A stretch of 64,000 nucleotides of DNA from Marasmius tenuissimus (taxonomy: Eukaryota; Basidiomycota; Agaricomycetes; Agaricales; Marasmiaceae): NCBI GenBank assembly GCA_029532415.1, contig JAQOTA010000032.1, forward strand, positions 49,075 to 113,074, in the 5' to 3' direction. The notes beneath the pieces were generated by a model. It searched no databases and was not told where the DNA came from. It was given only the letters and a program-made list of their open reading frames with translations. A program made the translations under genes and the position numbers. Of this stretch, positions 34,303 to 45,535 are shown piece after piece (within the stretch, counting starts at the first letter, position 1; each line of letters starts with the position of its first letter).

Positions 34303-36014
34303 TTACCATTCATCGCCTCCTGTGTTCCCACCTGCACCCTGGGTCTGGGCGGTACCACTCACAGTCGCACTGCGGCTTCGCTTCCTTGCTCTCCCTCCCT
34401 CACCACTTCCTTGTCCATGCTTCTTCTCTTCCCTCATCTTCTCCTCCTTCACAGCTTTGACATCCTCCTCCTTTTTGATGAGGTCTTCTGGATCCTCTTT
34501 GTCCCCCCACAACTTCCCACTAATTGCGATCCGCTGAGGCTCATCATATTGCTTGTTTTCCGGCTTCGCCAACCATGTTTGATCTACCATCCACATCCGT
34601 GCTCGCATCTCCAGCTTGACCGCTCTCTTGATAGGTTCCTCGATCGGCTCGCCACGTATACGAGGAGTATACTTTGTTCCGGACTTGGGGTCCTTCACGG
34701 CATCTAGCCGGTCGTAAAGACCTTGAAGCTGCAACATCGAGGTATGTAGCTGTTCCAATTCGAGCACACATCTCACTCACTTCATCAGAATGCCAGCCCA
34801 GTCGCCGCGAAATATATGAAACTTTATTGTCGGGGTTATCCTCATCGACAGACATCAGTGTATAGACCATCGCCGGGTCATACTTGGGATTACGGTCGGG
34901 GTGCCCTTCCGGGAGGGAATCACGCTTGCATCTTCGGACGTCGCATTTCTAGTCAAGTGGTAAGTGGTAGCAAGCTGAAGAACGGAACAAGAGACTTACT
35001 GCCTTCTGACGGGTTTGCCGCTTCGACCCAGACAGACGACCAGTGTTCGCTGCCTCCTCAACAATCTCAACTTCACCCTCGGCCGCGTCACCACCCTCAT
35101 TCTCGACTCGGCCTCGACCTGCATCTTTGCCCGCCTGCTTCTTCTTCCCCTTGAATTCCTTCGCCATTTCCGAAAAGCGCAGCCGGATTCGATCAGTGCA
35201 GTCCTTCGATACAACTGTCTCAATGGCTTTTGCAGCAGCTGGATCATGGTAGGCACCCTTCTCTTTGATGTATCGTTCGATTCTCTGAATGTTTGTCCAA
35301 TTAGGCTCGACATTGTATCGCTGGTCCCACTGGAAACGTAGGAGGGGCTCCTTCGTGTGGGAATTCACTGGCCAGTCCGATTCATCTTCGGGGTACGGCG
35401 GGATATCCTTTGTGCCTGGAGGAATCCCCATCATCTCGTTGATACAGGTGCGAATGAGTTGCTTGTGGGTCAACGAGGTAAGTACTGGCCCCAGTATCTG
35501 TCATTGAATCATTACTGACCTTGTACACGTTGGATTTCGACTCCGTCTTGCTGGCCATTTCAGTGTTGGCTGCCTGTTCCGTTTCTTCATCTGCCTCGTA
35601 CGTGTCCTCGTCTACATTTTGCAATTCTTTTGCCTCTAACTCGTCAATCCTAGCCAGAACAGCAGCAAGTTTCTCTTCAATGTTGTCCTCGCGCTTCTTA
35701 CTCGTCACACGAGCAGCTTTCAGCACTTCAACCTCTTCTTCCAAAGACCTGATGCGTTCTTTTGCATTGTTCATCTCCGCGATCATGGCCGCCTTCGACA
35801 TGTCTGCTGGTCTGGCCTGCGACATCGTTTGAGATTGCTGGAGCAGTACTGGGTCTATTGCAGATTGAGGTGAGAGGGAGGGAGGCGGTGATGGAGGCTT
35901 TTCGGGGCTGGGTGGTGGAAAATTGAATATGGGGTGCTGGATTGGTTGGGGCATCCGACGCGAGCCAGCAATGGTGTGGTCACGTTCGACGTCGTCCAGA
36001 GCCTCTGACAGCAT
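34303..36014 (-). CDS. Transposon accessory protein, 516 aa
   Basis: Four exons (36014-35520, 35461-35000, 34948-34781, 34728-34303) give 516 residues. The N-terminal third is Pro/Ser-rich and then a coiled coil (EMNNAKERIRSLEEEVEVLK to LAAVLARIDELEAKEL, residues ~75-130). The middle begins QLIRTCINEMMGI, with WDQRYNVEPNWTNIQRIERY, a likely helical nucleic-acid-binding or interaction region; basic KGKKKQAGKD follows. After KCDVRRCKRDSLPEGHPD comes a charged tail. I recognise no enzyme motif. Its place inside the element, tail to tail with the transposase, suggests a helper role comparable to TnpA of plant CACTA elements; that is inference. An upstream ATG at 36323 (MSDADNLRKI) lies within the terminal repeat and could be an extra 5' exon. 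Confidence 0.75.
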
Positions 36015-36582
36015 CGCTGTCACTTACTTAATTAAATAACCTTAATCGCATTCTATTTTCTACTCTCTAAACCCGCCCGAATCTGCAGTACAAAAGCCAA
36101 AAGCCAACGAACCGGGAGGGGAGCCTGGGGCAGCACCCATGGTATCGCGTTCAGAGGCTGGATAATTTGATGAAAATAAGACGATATCATACATGTATTC
36201 AGAACATAATGTGACGGAAAGTGAACAAATACGGAAAAAATATCCGACGTTGTATTTCATGAGTAATCGGACAGTATTCTCCTGAACATCAAGGATTTTT
36301 CTCAGATTATCCGCGTCGGACAATCTGTGGTCTTGTGCTGTGGTATCATATTTCGAGTCACCTTGCTACAGGAAGGTCACGCCGCAGCACAACGAAGAAG
36401 CTATTCATATCGGCTGAACCCGAAATTGTCATGACCACACTGCCGTCCTCGTGGATTGCTCGTGGGCTCCTTCTCTCCCTCTCTCTACCATGAGCATCGT
36501 CAAACTGAGTGCAGAGCTTTTCGCAGAGATATTCGGAATAGTAAGCTCGTCATTTCGAGAGTTTTAGTGGAAGCTCACGCTA

Positions 36583-36950
36583 CTGACCTATTTCAATCAA
36601 TTCGGATGGGGTTTCCCGTGTGACCGAAGAATTTTCTGGCGTAAATTTGGATGGCAGGTCGGTGACCGGTGACACCAACAGAAATTTCGTATGGAACTGT
36701 AAGGGACTCGGCAGGCTGAGGGAGAATCACGGCGGCTGACAGCCGCCGCCAGTCAAAATTTGCAGAATGCACCGGATTCGGGCCGAAAATGGCAGAAAAT
36801 CGGATTTTCTGGCTTTTTGGGCCGCCCGAAATTTTGTCACATTTGGGAACATTTCGGATGACCCCCCTGTGACCTAGTGACCATCCGAAAAAATTTCGGA
36901 TACTGGGGGGCGTGTGACGTGTGACATCCGAATTGATTGAAATAGGTCAG
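36583..36950. mobile_element. TA-flanked MITE in intron (368 bp)
   Basis: The ends are a perfect 26-bp inverted repeat beginning CTGACCTATTTCAATCAATT, flanked by TA on each side (36581-36582 and 36951-36952). TA duplications point to the Tc1/mariner superfamily, although the palindromic TA leaves the border ambiguous by two bases. The interior holds a short GC-rich hairpin (CGGCGGCTG-ACAGCCGCCG) and no coding sequence. Removing it restores a 52-bp intron like those of the paralogues. Confidence 0.88.
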
Positions 36951-37599
36951 TATTTTTTTGAGATTCATGACTCCTCGAGGCATACACTCTTTTCCCTTTT
37001 ACGAGTGAACAAGTTCATATCAGAGTCCGCCTTACCGTTCGTATACAAAGAATTGGCGTTTGACTTTTCTCAAATCGTTCGGGATGGGGATTTCCATGAA
37101 TTGGGACAACACTCTAGACCAGATGACCCTCACACACACACGCTTCAACAACTCGATTCATTGCTCAGTCTACCGCTGGACCACATACTTTGGAAAAGTG
37201 CTAGGAGAGTCACCGTTCGTTCGGACCGTGTACTATGGCCGGGCGAGCGACTCCGAGCTAGATATGCTCCTCGCACTGCTGAACCTCCATTCTCGCCCTC
37301 CGAAGAAGACGTCCACATCCGATGGGCCTCTTTCGTCCAGTTCATATCTCGAGTCGTTCGCCTCCAAAAGCTTACTTTCGTATGCAAAGAGCGAGTACCT
37401 ATCATTCTCCTTCGAGCTCTCGAAGACATCCACCCGTCGTGCCATCTTCACGTTAAAGACTGGACCCGTCGTCATCGCGATGCTCTAGTTGGAGACCCAT
37501 ACGAGGAAGCGTTGGCACACTCCCCTTGCTTGAAAAGTATAGAGGCGAAATTACTTTTCGGAATACCCGGAATGCCAATCATCACTTTTGAGGTGTATG

Positions 37600-38554
37600 T
37601 ATGGCACAAATAGTGGGTAAAAATTATTGCGGACTACTCACCTGTGGACTTTATTTCGAGCGGACTTTCAACAAGCAGACTTTACCTTGCATGGTGAGAT
37701 TTCAGTGAGTTTTGAGCGGATTTTCTAAGGACTCGAGGGGATGTATCTTGATTTGAATGGGCCACTTCACAATTCGCGTCAAAGGAAGAGTGATATGATT
37801 GGCTGGAGTCTGACTCTGTGAGGGCAGCCTGGGAGTGCCGCGGCCCGCCATCCGAGGTTCCCACACCCCACACATAGTCACTGTCGGGGTGTTCCTCTGA
37901 CAGCCTCTGGTTGCTTGTTGCTCAATGCTCTATCCCTCCTTGATCACAGTCTGCATTCAGCTTTCTGCCTTCAAACTCAACTCATGCACACATGTACTAT
38001 TAGATACACTTTGCCACAACACCAAATTCAACCAATTATTCAAAATTCAGATGAATATACAGGGTTCTTGAATTCCTCACCCCTTCACTCATAGGTCAAA
38101 ATTTCAATGAAATAAGATCAGAAATGGTTGAAAGTCACATAGCGCAGAGGGATCCCGCCTACTAGGTGACGCAATGATTAAGGTCCACAGAGTGCTCACC
38201 AGCCCGTCCTTCAGTTCCTCTCGAGTACTTCCCGCAATCCCTCAACCTCAGGAAGCTTCAGGTGACAAGATATAGTGATTTCCTGCCAAGACCCAATGAT
38301 GGGATGGCGACCGCGACACTCCTGGGCCGCCCTCACAGAGTCAGACTCCAGCCAATCATATCACTCTTCCTTTGACGCGAATTGTGAAGTGGCCCATTCA
38401 AATCAAGATACATCCCCTCGAGTCCTTAGAAAATCCGCTCAAAACTCACTGAAATCTCACCATGCAAGGTAAAGTCCGCTTGTTGAAAGTCCGCTGGAAA
38501 TAAAGTCCACAGGTGAGTAGTCCGCAATAATTTTTACCCACTATTTGTGCCATA
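37600..38554. mobile_element. Long-TIR non-autonomous element (955 bp)
   Basis: The element has ~255-bp terminal inverted repeats, nearly identical between arms and starting TATGGCACAAATAGTGGG. It is flanked by the 6-bp duplication TGTATG (37594-37599, 38555-38560). The middle ~445 bp is unique and non-coding. The border is supported because removing the element and one TGTATG restores the F-box-like family frame exactly. Long TIRs are common in Mutator-like elements, but those make 8-10-bp duplications; a 6-bp one fits no common fungal superfamily well. I leave it unclassified. Confidence 0.9.
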
Positions 38555-39546
38555 TGTATGCATTTGAACGGATTCTGGCGTTGTCACCGAGTTTGGAGGA
38601 GGTGGGTTGGAGTTATAAGGCCGCCCAAGGCTCTCTGAGTTTTACGACCAACCGAGCGGAGGAAGCTGAAAGGAAAAGGGAGAGCGAACGTTTTCGTGTA
38701 GCGGAGCCGGTCAAGAAGGCTATGAAGAGTATCAAAACATACCCTAATCGCAGCGAGTCTTGGGAACGCTTCAGGGACCTCCGGGATGTCGAGACGTTGG
38801 CCCTTGGCCGTATCCGCTCTATCGGCCAGATAAAGCATATAACGGATCGACAAACCTTCAGCAAGTTGAAGCACCTCGCGCTCGACTTTGTACCTCATCA
38901 TAGATTTTGGGCTGAAGAGGATTTCATATCGAAATTGGACGCTTTCATTTCCTCTCAGCCCCCGCTAGAATCGCTTTCCGCCATCAATTACCACAAGTAT
39001 ATCGATCTTTCTTCCATCCTTCTCCACCATGGATCGACTCTACGCTCATTATCCCTTCACCAAGCTGAACAAACGAACGGCCCTCGTTCTGTTCTCACTC
39101 TAGACGACCTCGATCTCATTCTTTCCGAAGCCCCTCATCTTGAAAAGCTCGAGTTCGACCTCAACCGAACAAAAAGTGGTCTGCTGGAACTAGAATACTA
39201 CGCCCTCGTCGCCTCTTCTGTATCCTTACGCAGGATCCTAATGCACTACGATCTCGGGATACACCATGAGTGTTTCCAGGAGCAGTCGTCCCCACTCCCC
39301 GCGGAGTTTACCCAAACATATACCTCAGTCGATATAGACTTTGCTTGGGAGGTGTGTCAGGCCGTAACCGACGCACCTGCGTCGCGTCTTGAAAACATGG
39401 TATTATTCGTTGGAGAACAAGATCGCGAGCTAGGATCCGGGCCATGGTTTGAGAGGGAGAAGAAGTCTAGGAAATGGCTGATTGTGCTCCGAAATGAGAG
39501 GGATGACTCGGGGGATATCTGGCGTATCAAGGACAGCCTCGCATAG

Positions 39547-40539
39547 AAAGACGTTGGAATTTCTGGCTATCGGATGTTGATGTTCGCCATTTTACGATAT
39601 TGATAAGTCCTGTCTAGTGCATTGCAAGCACGATCCCTCGAGAAGGAGGTATACAATGAGTGGCTACGAGCACATCAAGAAACAACTGCGACCTCGAGAC
39701 TGACTATGCCATCATGCAGCGAAATAAGTAGCCTCTCTCGCAGCATCAATCTTCTGTCTATATCTCAGCTCAGCATACGCGCGACAGTCACCACAAACAC
39801 GATGAAGCCTGGCATCGTAGAACATAGCTTCTTGAGCTGGGCTCGGACCTGGCTAATGGGAGAAGTACTCACAGTAGTAGCGTGCCAATCACTCCGCCTG
39901 TTGTAGATCAATTTCGTTACCATAGACTCGGTTATTCGGCATGACAGGTCCGGAGGAAGGCTTACAACGAGGGTTTGAAAACGGTTCAAATGGGGGAGAC
40001 GAATCTAGGCCATGCGGCTCCAAGCACCGAATCCGCCCCTCCAACCCCAAGACCAAAATCCTTGGTTTCGGGAAGATGGCCGGGCCAAGATACACCAAAA
40101 ACGTTACTGAGCGAAGGCCAAGGGTTCGTTAGGGATACCTTCTACCCCAACCCGATTGAATGGGCCACGGACAAGTCTTGTAGCTGAAATCAAAGTGGAG
40201 ACGGTCAGGGATGGACCATCGGGGTAAATACTATACAGTGCTACGATGTGGACAAGATCTTCAATACCACTACTTCAACGTTGGGTGGGTAGATTTACAT
40301 ATATACATACATTAGTGCATCACGATATTCAGAGGCTGGGAGATCGCTTGAACATGAAAAGAAGGGGGTTGATACTCGCCACCGAGACTGGGACAACGAA
40401 CATGGCACTAGGCTCTCCATCGTTCATCCAAACTCTCGAACCTAGCCTTGATACTCTTCCACCCTTTTGCTACGGATGGGGCATGGCAAGGGTATGCAAA
40501 AGACCAAAACATATAACTTCTCTCAAGCAATTCTGGGAT
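39547..40539. other. Intergenic, nothing recognised
   Basis: About 1 kb between two convergent genes. Short open frames here have no family motifs. Confidence 0.4.
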
Positions 40540-42435
40540 CTAGAGGGATGTCAGTCCACGATCACTTATGCAGCGAAAAAAGTTTTCGCAACCGAGACTT
40601 ACCGAACATTGCTCGAAGAACACTGACTTGAACTCGTCGGTTTCACAGTCCTCCATGGTCGTCAACATGAACTCAAAAAGTTCAATATTCTGCACCGAAA
40701 GGGAACATTAGTTCGAAGAAAGAGAGGACAGAAAAGCTACAACGCACATCGTTGAGTAGACGGCACGCAGGATCCAAATCCTGAAACACCAAATGCTTGA
40801 CGAGTTTAACGAAGATCTTCCCCGTCATCAGCTTATCCTCTGGCCCCACCCGTGCTCGAACTTCTTGTAGTATATCGGATGACACAGGCTCTCCCTTCGG
40901 AAACTCAAGCTTCATGTCAAATGCCTTATCCTTGATATGAAGCGACTGCAAACTCGAGAGTCGTTCTGTCGTTTTCGCTTCAAGTAGCTGGACAATTGAC
41001 AGACGAGTTGCGTGTAGAAGCGCAGGCGGGGACATTGGAAACTCCGTCAGCCCAATCGACAGTTTTTCGATGTTCGGGAGGACTTCCCCAGACGCTATCA
41101 TGTTTACCACGTGAGGGAACACGTATCCGTTCATCGTGAACGTCGTAACCTGTGGTGCCGCGCGTAAGATCCTCCCAAGGGTAATATCCGTCAAGGTGAC
41201 ATCATGTAAGGATATCGTGCGAAACTTAGGTGGCTGCGACCTCTCGAGCAAGCCAACGTGCATCTCCACGTCGATGAGTCCACACATCGGGTTGCTGATG
41301 TCCAACTCTTCGAGCGCCGGTAGCTTGAGGATGTGACAAACGTTGGGCGGAAAGTCATCATCAGGGAGATTGGTGTATCGAAAATGATGTTGCACACGAA
41401 GTATCTTGACCGTCCTCAGCTCGATGAGGGTATCATATCTCGAGCTCGGAGCTCTCCCAGGATTTCCTTCAAGAAGGAGAGTATGAAGTCCAACACACTC
41501 CTTCAATGCCCTAATACCCCAATCCTCCGCCAAGCACGTCCATCCCAGTGAAACGTGAGTCAGCTTTCCCCAACTGAATACAGGTGGTGGATCGTGAGGT
41601 CTCCGAGCCTGCTCAAGCCCGTTTACGATGATTATCCGGAGGTTGGGTGCCTTCTCCAAAGCCGTGACGAACTCCCTCCGACGTTCATAAGGGACAAGGT
41701 CCGTGATGATCACCTTCTTCAAAGAATCGAAGCCTGCTGTATCGCCACTAGCAGCATCGGGGAAAAGCCTCAACCCTCCAAACATCTCTCCCTTTTTGCC
41801 CTGACAACCCAACGCGACCATCCCTTGTAGCGAAAGCTCAACCCAGTTCTGTCGTGTGGACCGAAGGACGTCGAGGAATGGCTGAGAACACTTTGGTGGA
41901 GCTTCTCTAGCCGTGAAATCGACACACAACTTCCTCCCAGCACTTCGCTCCAGAACCAGCGCAAGTAATTCGACGCTACCCTCCATCTGACGAGCAGAGG
42001 AAGAAATATCGTCCAGGTTGAATTTGATCGTCGTCCAAAGCCCGGGTGTATGAGCTGCGACATCATACCAACGGCTATTCCATCATGTCAGGTTCATCCT
42101 ATAGAAGCCAACTTGGGAGTCGACACACCTGGATACGCGAGTGAGCGGCCAAGGACCCTCCGAGAGTGAGAATATATTCTCGGTATATGGGATACCAAGA
42201 AAGATGTCTTTCAAAACCTCGTCCGGAATTTTTCCAACACGACATCTCTTCCCCAAAGGTACCACATCTGGAGCTGCGTTTGTCACTGGTTTTCCGATCT
42301 CCGCAACTGACGATACGAACAAAAAGTTAAGTAAAAAAAGAATGTCCATCCTTCAGATCCGCGTCAAAGCTCACCGTGGTCCTCCGTTCCCATCGACGGT
42401 TCGTTCGTTTTTGCGCTATCCGAGTCTGAGTGCAT
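40540..42435 (-). CDS. F-box protein with leucine-rich C-terminus, ~571 aa
   Basis: Exon 1 (42435-42375) encodes MHSDSDSAKTNEPSMGTEDH. Exon 2 (42306-42129) carries the F-box start GKIPDEVLKDIFLG and PWPLTRVS. Exon 3 (42074-40748) continues SRWYDVAAHTPGLWTTIKFN, the classic second half of basidiomycete F-box domains, then leucine-rich repeats (LKKVIITDL, LTHVSLGWTCLAEDW, LPALEELDISNPMCG, LPNIEKLSIGLTEFP). Exon 4 starts at 40689 (NIELFEFMLTTMEDCETDEF). The 3' end is uncertain: reading on gives a stop at 40540, while a good GTAAGT donor after QCS could splice to a further short exon. It is a probable SCF substrate receptor, of a different subfamily from the 543-aa family. Confidence 0.82.
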
Positions 42436-42595
42436 CGTGGTGGTTCGAGTTGAAGAGTCAGAAGCGCGTTCGTTACTGTGTCACAGTGTGACCGTATTCA
42501 TTCGGATTGCCGGTGGCAAAGCAGCCACTTTTTGGCCGCTGAGTCCACAATAACACCACGTGCGTTATTGTCTCCTTTCCTTGAAGCCATCACCA

Positions 42596-44237
42596 TGGCC
42601 AGTGACCACCATTCGAAATCGTCCGCGCTCATAGAGGTGGGTCTTTCTACAGCTGGTTATGGCTGCATTCCTAATCTTGTTATACTAAAAGGTATCATCA
42701 TGGATCTCGCACCTGGCCTCCCTAGAAGTTCGGCACCTCGTTACACAATTCCCAAGATAGAGCCAGACGTATTATCGCAGCTGCGAAGCTTGAATGCAAT
42801 CTGCATCTCAAAGACCACGGCTATGTCTCAATTCCTTGACCAGTCAGTGCTTGATCTAGCTGATTATGATCGCCTTATCCATGAACGAGGAGTAATTGCT
42901 CAATTTGAGGACGAACCGGAATATCCTTCAGCGACAGTCATCACATATCTCCTCGTTATTTTCGCCGATCAGACGCCTACCATCAGAGCTCCTCCGCGAG
43001 ATAATTGCCTTCGCTGCTATTAGATATGAAGAGGGAAACAACATCTTTGACACTTACTCGTTATGGGAGTCCAGAGCTCTACGAATCAGTGCTGTTTGTC
43101 ACCGTTGGCGGGCCCTTGCTCTAGATACTTCAGAGCTATGGACCCACTTTGCGGTCGACTTACAATCTCGTGCTCGTCAGCCCGTTGAGCTGTTTCTGAC
43201 TAGGTCAAAGCGGCAGCCTTGGGTTATGAAGATTAGCCAGCCGTCGGATGAGAGTCACATTGATCTGGATTTGGTCCGGTTGGTCGTGGCCCAAGCCGCT
43301 CGATGGTATTCGGTCGATTATCACGACATCTTAGATGACAGGGTTTTGGACCTCTTTGATGGCGTAGAAGCTCTACCCTCCATACATTCTGTTGTCTGTC
43401 GTGCAGAAGGAGAGAGCTTTCCGATCAACCAAGAGCGGCAGCTGAAGGAATCGGCGTCGCTAGACACAGTCATTGCTCGGTACCGAAAGTCCTCCAACAT
43501 TTCGGTTCTAACCCTACCCCTCGACAATTTGCATCAGCTCATTATCCATGGTCGGAGCGGCGCCTTTGAAGACTCGTTGTAGATACTTCGTCTGTGCAAC
43601 GAGCATCTCCGAAGACTATCTTACCAATCCATTCCCCACAACGGAGAGCTGTGCCGTGTTCAACCGGCCAAACATACTGCTCAACTGGGTTTGGCGGTAC
43701 CTCCAGTCGAATGTAGGAATGTGTGGTGATTGGACGTCACTCTATATCACCAGGAGGGAATATTTCCTCACCTTCAAGATATCTTTCATCATTTGACCCT
43801 CCCGTCTCTTTCGGAATTCTGAGTGGAGACTGTGCTGCTGACGGAGCGGCCCGGGCTTCAAAGGGGAATGGCCGGGCCCAGCTCCGGAAGCTTTCATTGT
43901 ACGATCCCAGTGTGTCCTAACCATGATCACTTTTGAAGGTTTGCGGCGTAGAAGATGCTCCTTTTCAAGTTTTCCTTCCGCGTTTGCAATTTTTGTGGCT
44001 CGAAGTCCTTGACATCTTGATGCGGACGTAGAGTTCGTCAAAATGATCAAATCACGATGGTATCCAGTACGCTCGGAGGTAGAGATGGGTCTATCTTTCT
44101 CCCATTTTTCCCTCGGAGTAACCACACTTCGCATCGCGGGTCGAGGAGCAGATTCGTCATTGTGTAAGTCCCTCGAGGATCTGGATAATCAGGGCATGCA
44201 GATTGTAGTTGAGGCCGGCGGAGTGTGCGTAGTGTAA
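42596..44237 (+). pseudogene. F-box/LRR gene, several frame lesions
   Basis: A start at 42596 (MASDHHSKSSALIE) with an intron leads into a helical region (LSQLRSLNAICISKT, DYDRLIHERG). A one-base shift near 42895 is needed to enter the F-box, SPIRRLPSELLREIIAFAAI, then ISAVCHRWRALALDTSELWT. The frame stops at 43580. Further 3', family-typical pieces appear in other frames: FPHLQDIFHHLTLPSLSEF near 43765, FLPRLQFLWLEVLD near 43970, and EFVKMIKSRWYP to EDLDNQGMQIVVEAGG ending at 44237. That last pattern is the usual C-terminus of basidiomycete F-box proteins. I could not connect these with plausible introns, so I call a pseudogene; a complex intact gene is not excluded. Confidence 0.65.
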
Positions 44238-45535
44238 ATGATTTGGGTACTTACATAGATGGAATAAATTTTTCACAAAGATAGTGCGCGAACAATGGTG
44301 GGATGAGGATATCTCAGGTCCTTCTGCTCAACGAAAGCAAGGTGCAGTGCAAATTGTCGTTTGTAATAGTAGCACATGTCTATCTACTTAGCAAATAGTA
44401 CAGGAAGTGTACCCTTACTTTCAGCTTTCAAGCTTGGTGGGAGCGTCAAAAAGATCCGTTGATGATTGCGGTCAAGAGCCAGGAAAGTGGTCACTTAATT
44501 TGCGCTTCCTACAAGGCTTTCCAAGTAAGCGAAAGCCATCGGCCGAAGAAAGCCGTCCATATTCAATATGGAGTTTCATCACCCTCCTGGTTGGCTCGTG
44601 GCTTTCTTTCTATTTTTTCTACTCTAATGATCACGCCCGTCTCCATCGACAATCGTGAGTGGTAATTTTTTCGCCAAAATGTCTCGGACCTGGTGAGCTG
44701 ATTTGACTCATTAGATCAAGCTTTTGTCGAAGCCCACCTTCCCGAAGCCAAGGACCAACTCGACCTCGAGAAGGACCTTTGTCTTTCCAAATGGACTATT
44801 ATAACATCGTCGTTGGAGTCCAAAGAAATGCTTGTGAGCCTATGTTTTGAGTGTACAGGGGAGAGCTGGTACGTATTCGATAGTCAAATATACTTGCAGA
44901 TGGATACTCACGAGCACCTACTCGAGCAGGAATATCCTATTTTATCCGCTTGGACATCCTTCCCTTGAATTTTCGCTCCTAGAAGACGCAATGTTGGCTT
45001 ACCTCACTCGAAGCTCTTGGTCCGAAGAGTCGGAAGACAAACGACCCAGCCACTTCGCGCATTTTGCCCTCGCAGTCTCGAGTTATGACGACCCAATCCG
45101 ACTACTAGTTTCTACTGCTTCCGATCCCTGGTGAGAGGTTCCTTGTTCGTAAAAGCACGACAGCGACTAGGTATCAGGGATAAGGCCTCCTCGTGTTTAT
45201 GAGTTTAGTGATATTCAACGGGGATCCACCCCAAGGTGGAGTCCGTGTAGCTCCCAGTGGCGCATAAATATTGAATCTGAAACAGGCCGACTCCTTGTTG
45301 ATTGACGTGTCTTTGGTTCCCGACAGGTTTTGGAGGTATTTGAACATACAAAGACCTGCAAAAGAATCTCGGTACCGATAGACTCAATGAAGCTCATGAC
45401 GCAGCTCCAGTTTGCCAAACGTCGTGATCGCGCTTAGAGTGTTCGTTGATTTCGACAAAAATCCCGTTCTACTAGACCTCAAAGCATACAATATAGTTAG
45501 TGAAAGGCTACGAAATTCCCGCCACCAGTCATTGG
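44238..45535. other. Intergenic, possible decayed sequence
   Basis: There are short stretches of coding character, for example VEAHLPEAKDQLDLEKDLCL near 44720 and FSLLEDAMLAYLTRSSWSEE near 44970. They may be leftovers of another F-box/LRR gene. No gene can be assembled. Confidence 0.3.

Larger units (their letters stand above)
30505..36342 (+). mobile_element. Complete CACTA/Plavaka-like DNA transposon (5838 bp)
   Basis: Both ends begin with inverted CACAGCACAAGAC (13 bp perfect), and weaker inverted similarity continues, 29 of the first 37 positions matching. The element is flanked by the 3-bp duplication GTA (30502-30504 and 36343-36345), the size expected for the CACTA supergroup. Inside are a Tnp2-type transposase on the plus strand and a convergent accessory gene on the minus strand, whose stop codons lie 16 bp apart. 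Because the ends, target duplication and all nine transposase exons are intact, the element looks autonomous and recent. Its right end lies 147 bp before the ATG of an F-box-like gene. Confidence 0.93.
36490..39546 (+). pseudogene. F-box-like family member e, interrupted by two insertions
   Basis: Exon 1 (36490-36540) encodes MSIVKLSAELFAEIFGI. Intron 1 is 422 bp because it holds a 368-bp MITE; without it the intron would be 52 bp, as in the paralogues (52-53 bp). Exon 2 starts at 36963 (IHDSSRHTLFSLLRV) and runs to 37599, where a 955-bp element interrupts the codon context FEVYAFERILALSP. The coding sequence resumes at 38561 and stays open to the stop at 39544-39546 (LESLSAINYHKYIDL, LTLDDLDLIL, LRNERDD). 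Ignoring the insertions, the frame is unbroken for 557 codons, so the exon insertion is the only disabling change and must be recent. As it stands, translation would end 9-12 residues into the insert, near codon 233. Confidence 0.88.

Noticed and set aside
36060..36323. Separate gene in the 87-codon minus-strand frame MSDADNLRKI...
   Set aside because: It begins inside the transposon's terminal repeat and lacks a clean stop or splice of its own; at most it is a 5' exon of the accessory gene.
30505..36342. TET/JBP dioxygenase cargo, known from some basidiomycete transposons
   Set aside because: Neither the transposase nor the accessory protein shows the HxD...H iron-binding pattern of that family; the second gene is a coiled-coil protein.
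37682..38472. Two nearly identical 63- and 65-codon frames on opposite strands
   Set aside because: They are mirror images produced by the long inverted repeats of the 955-bp element, with no codon-level evidence of a protein.
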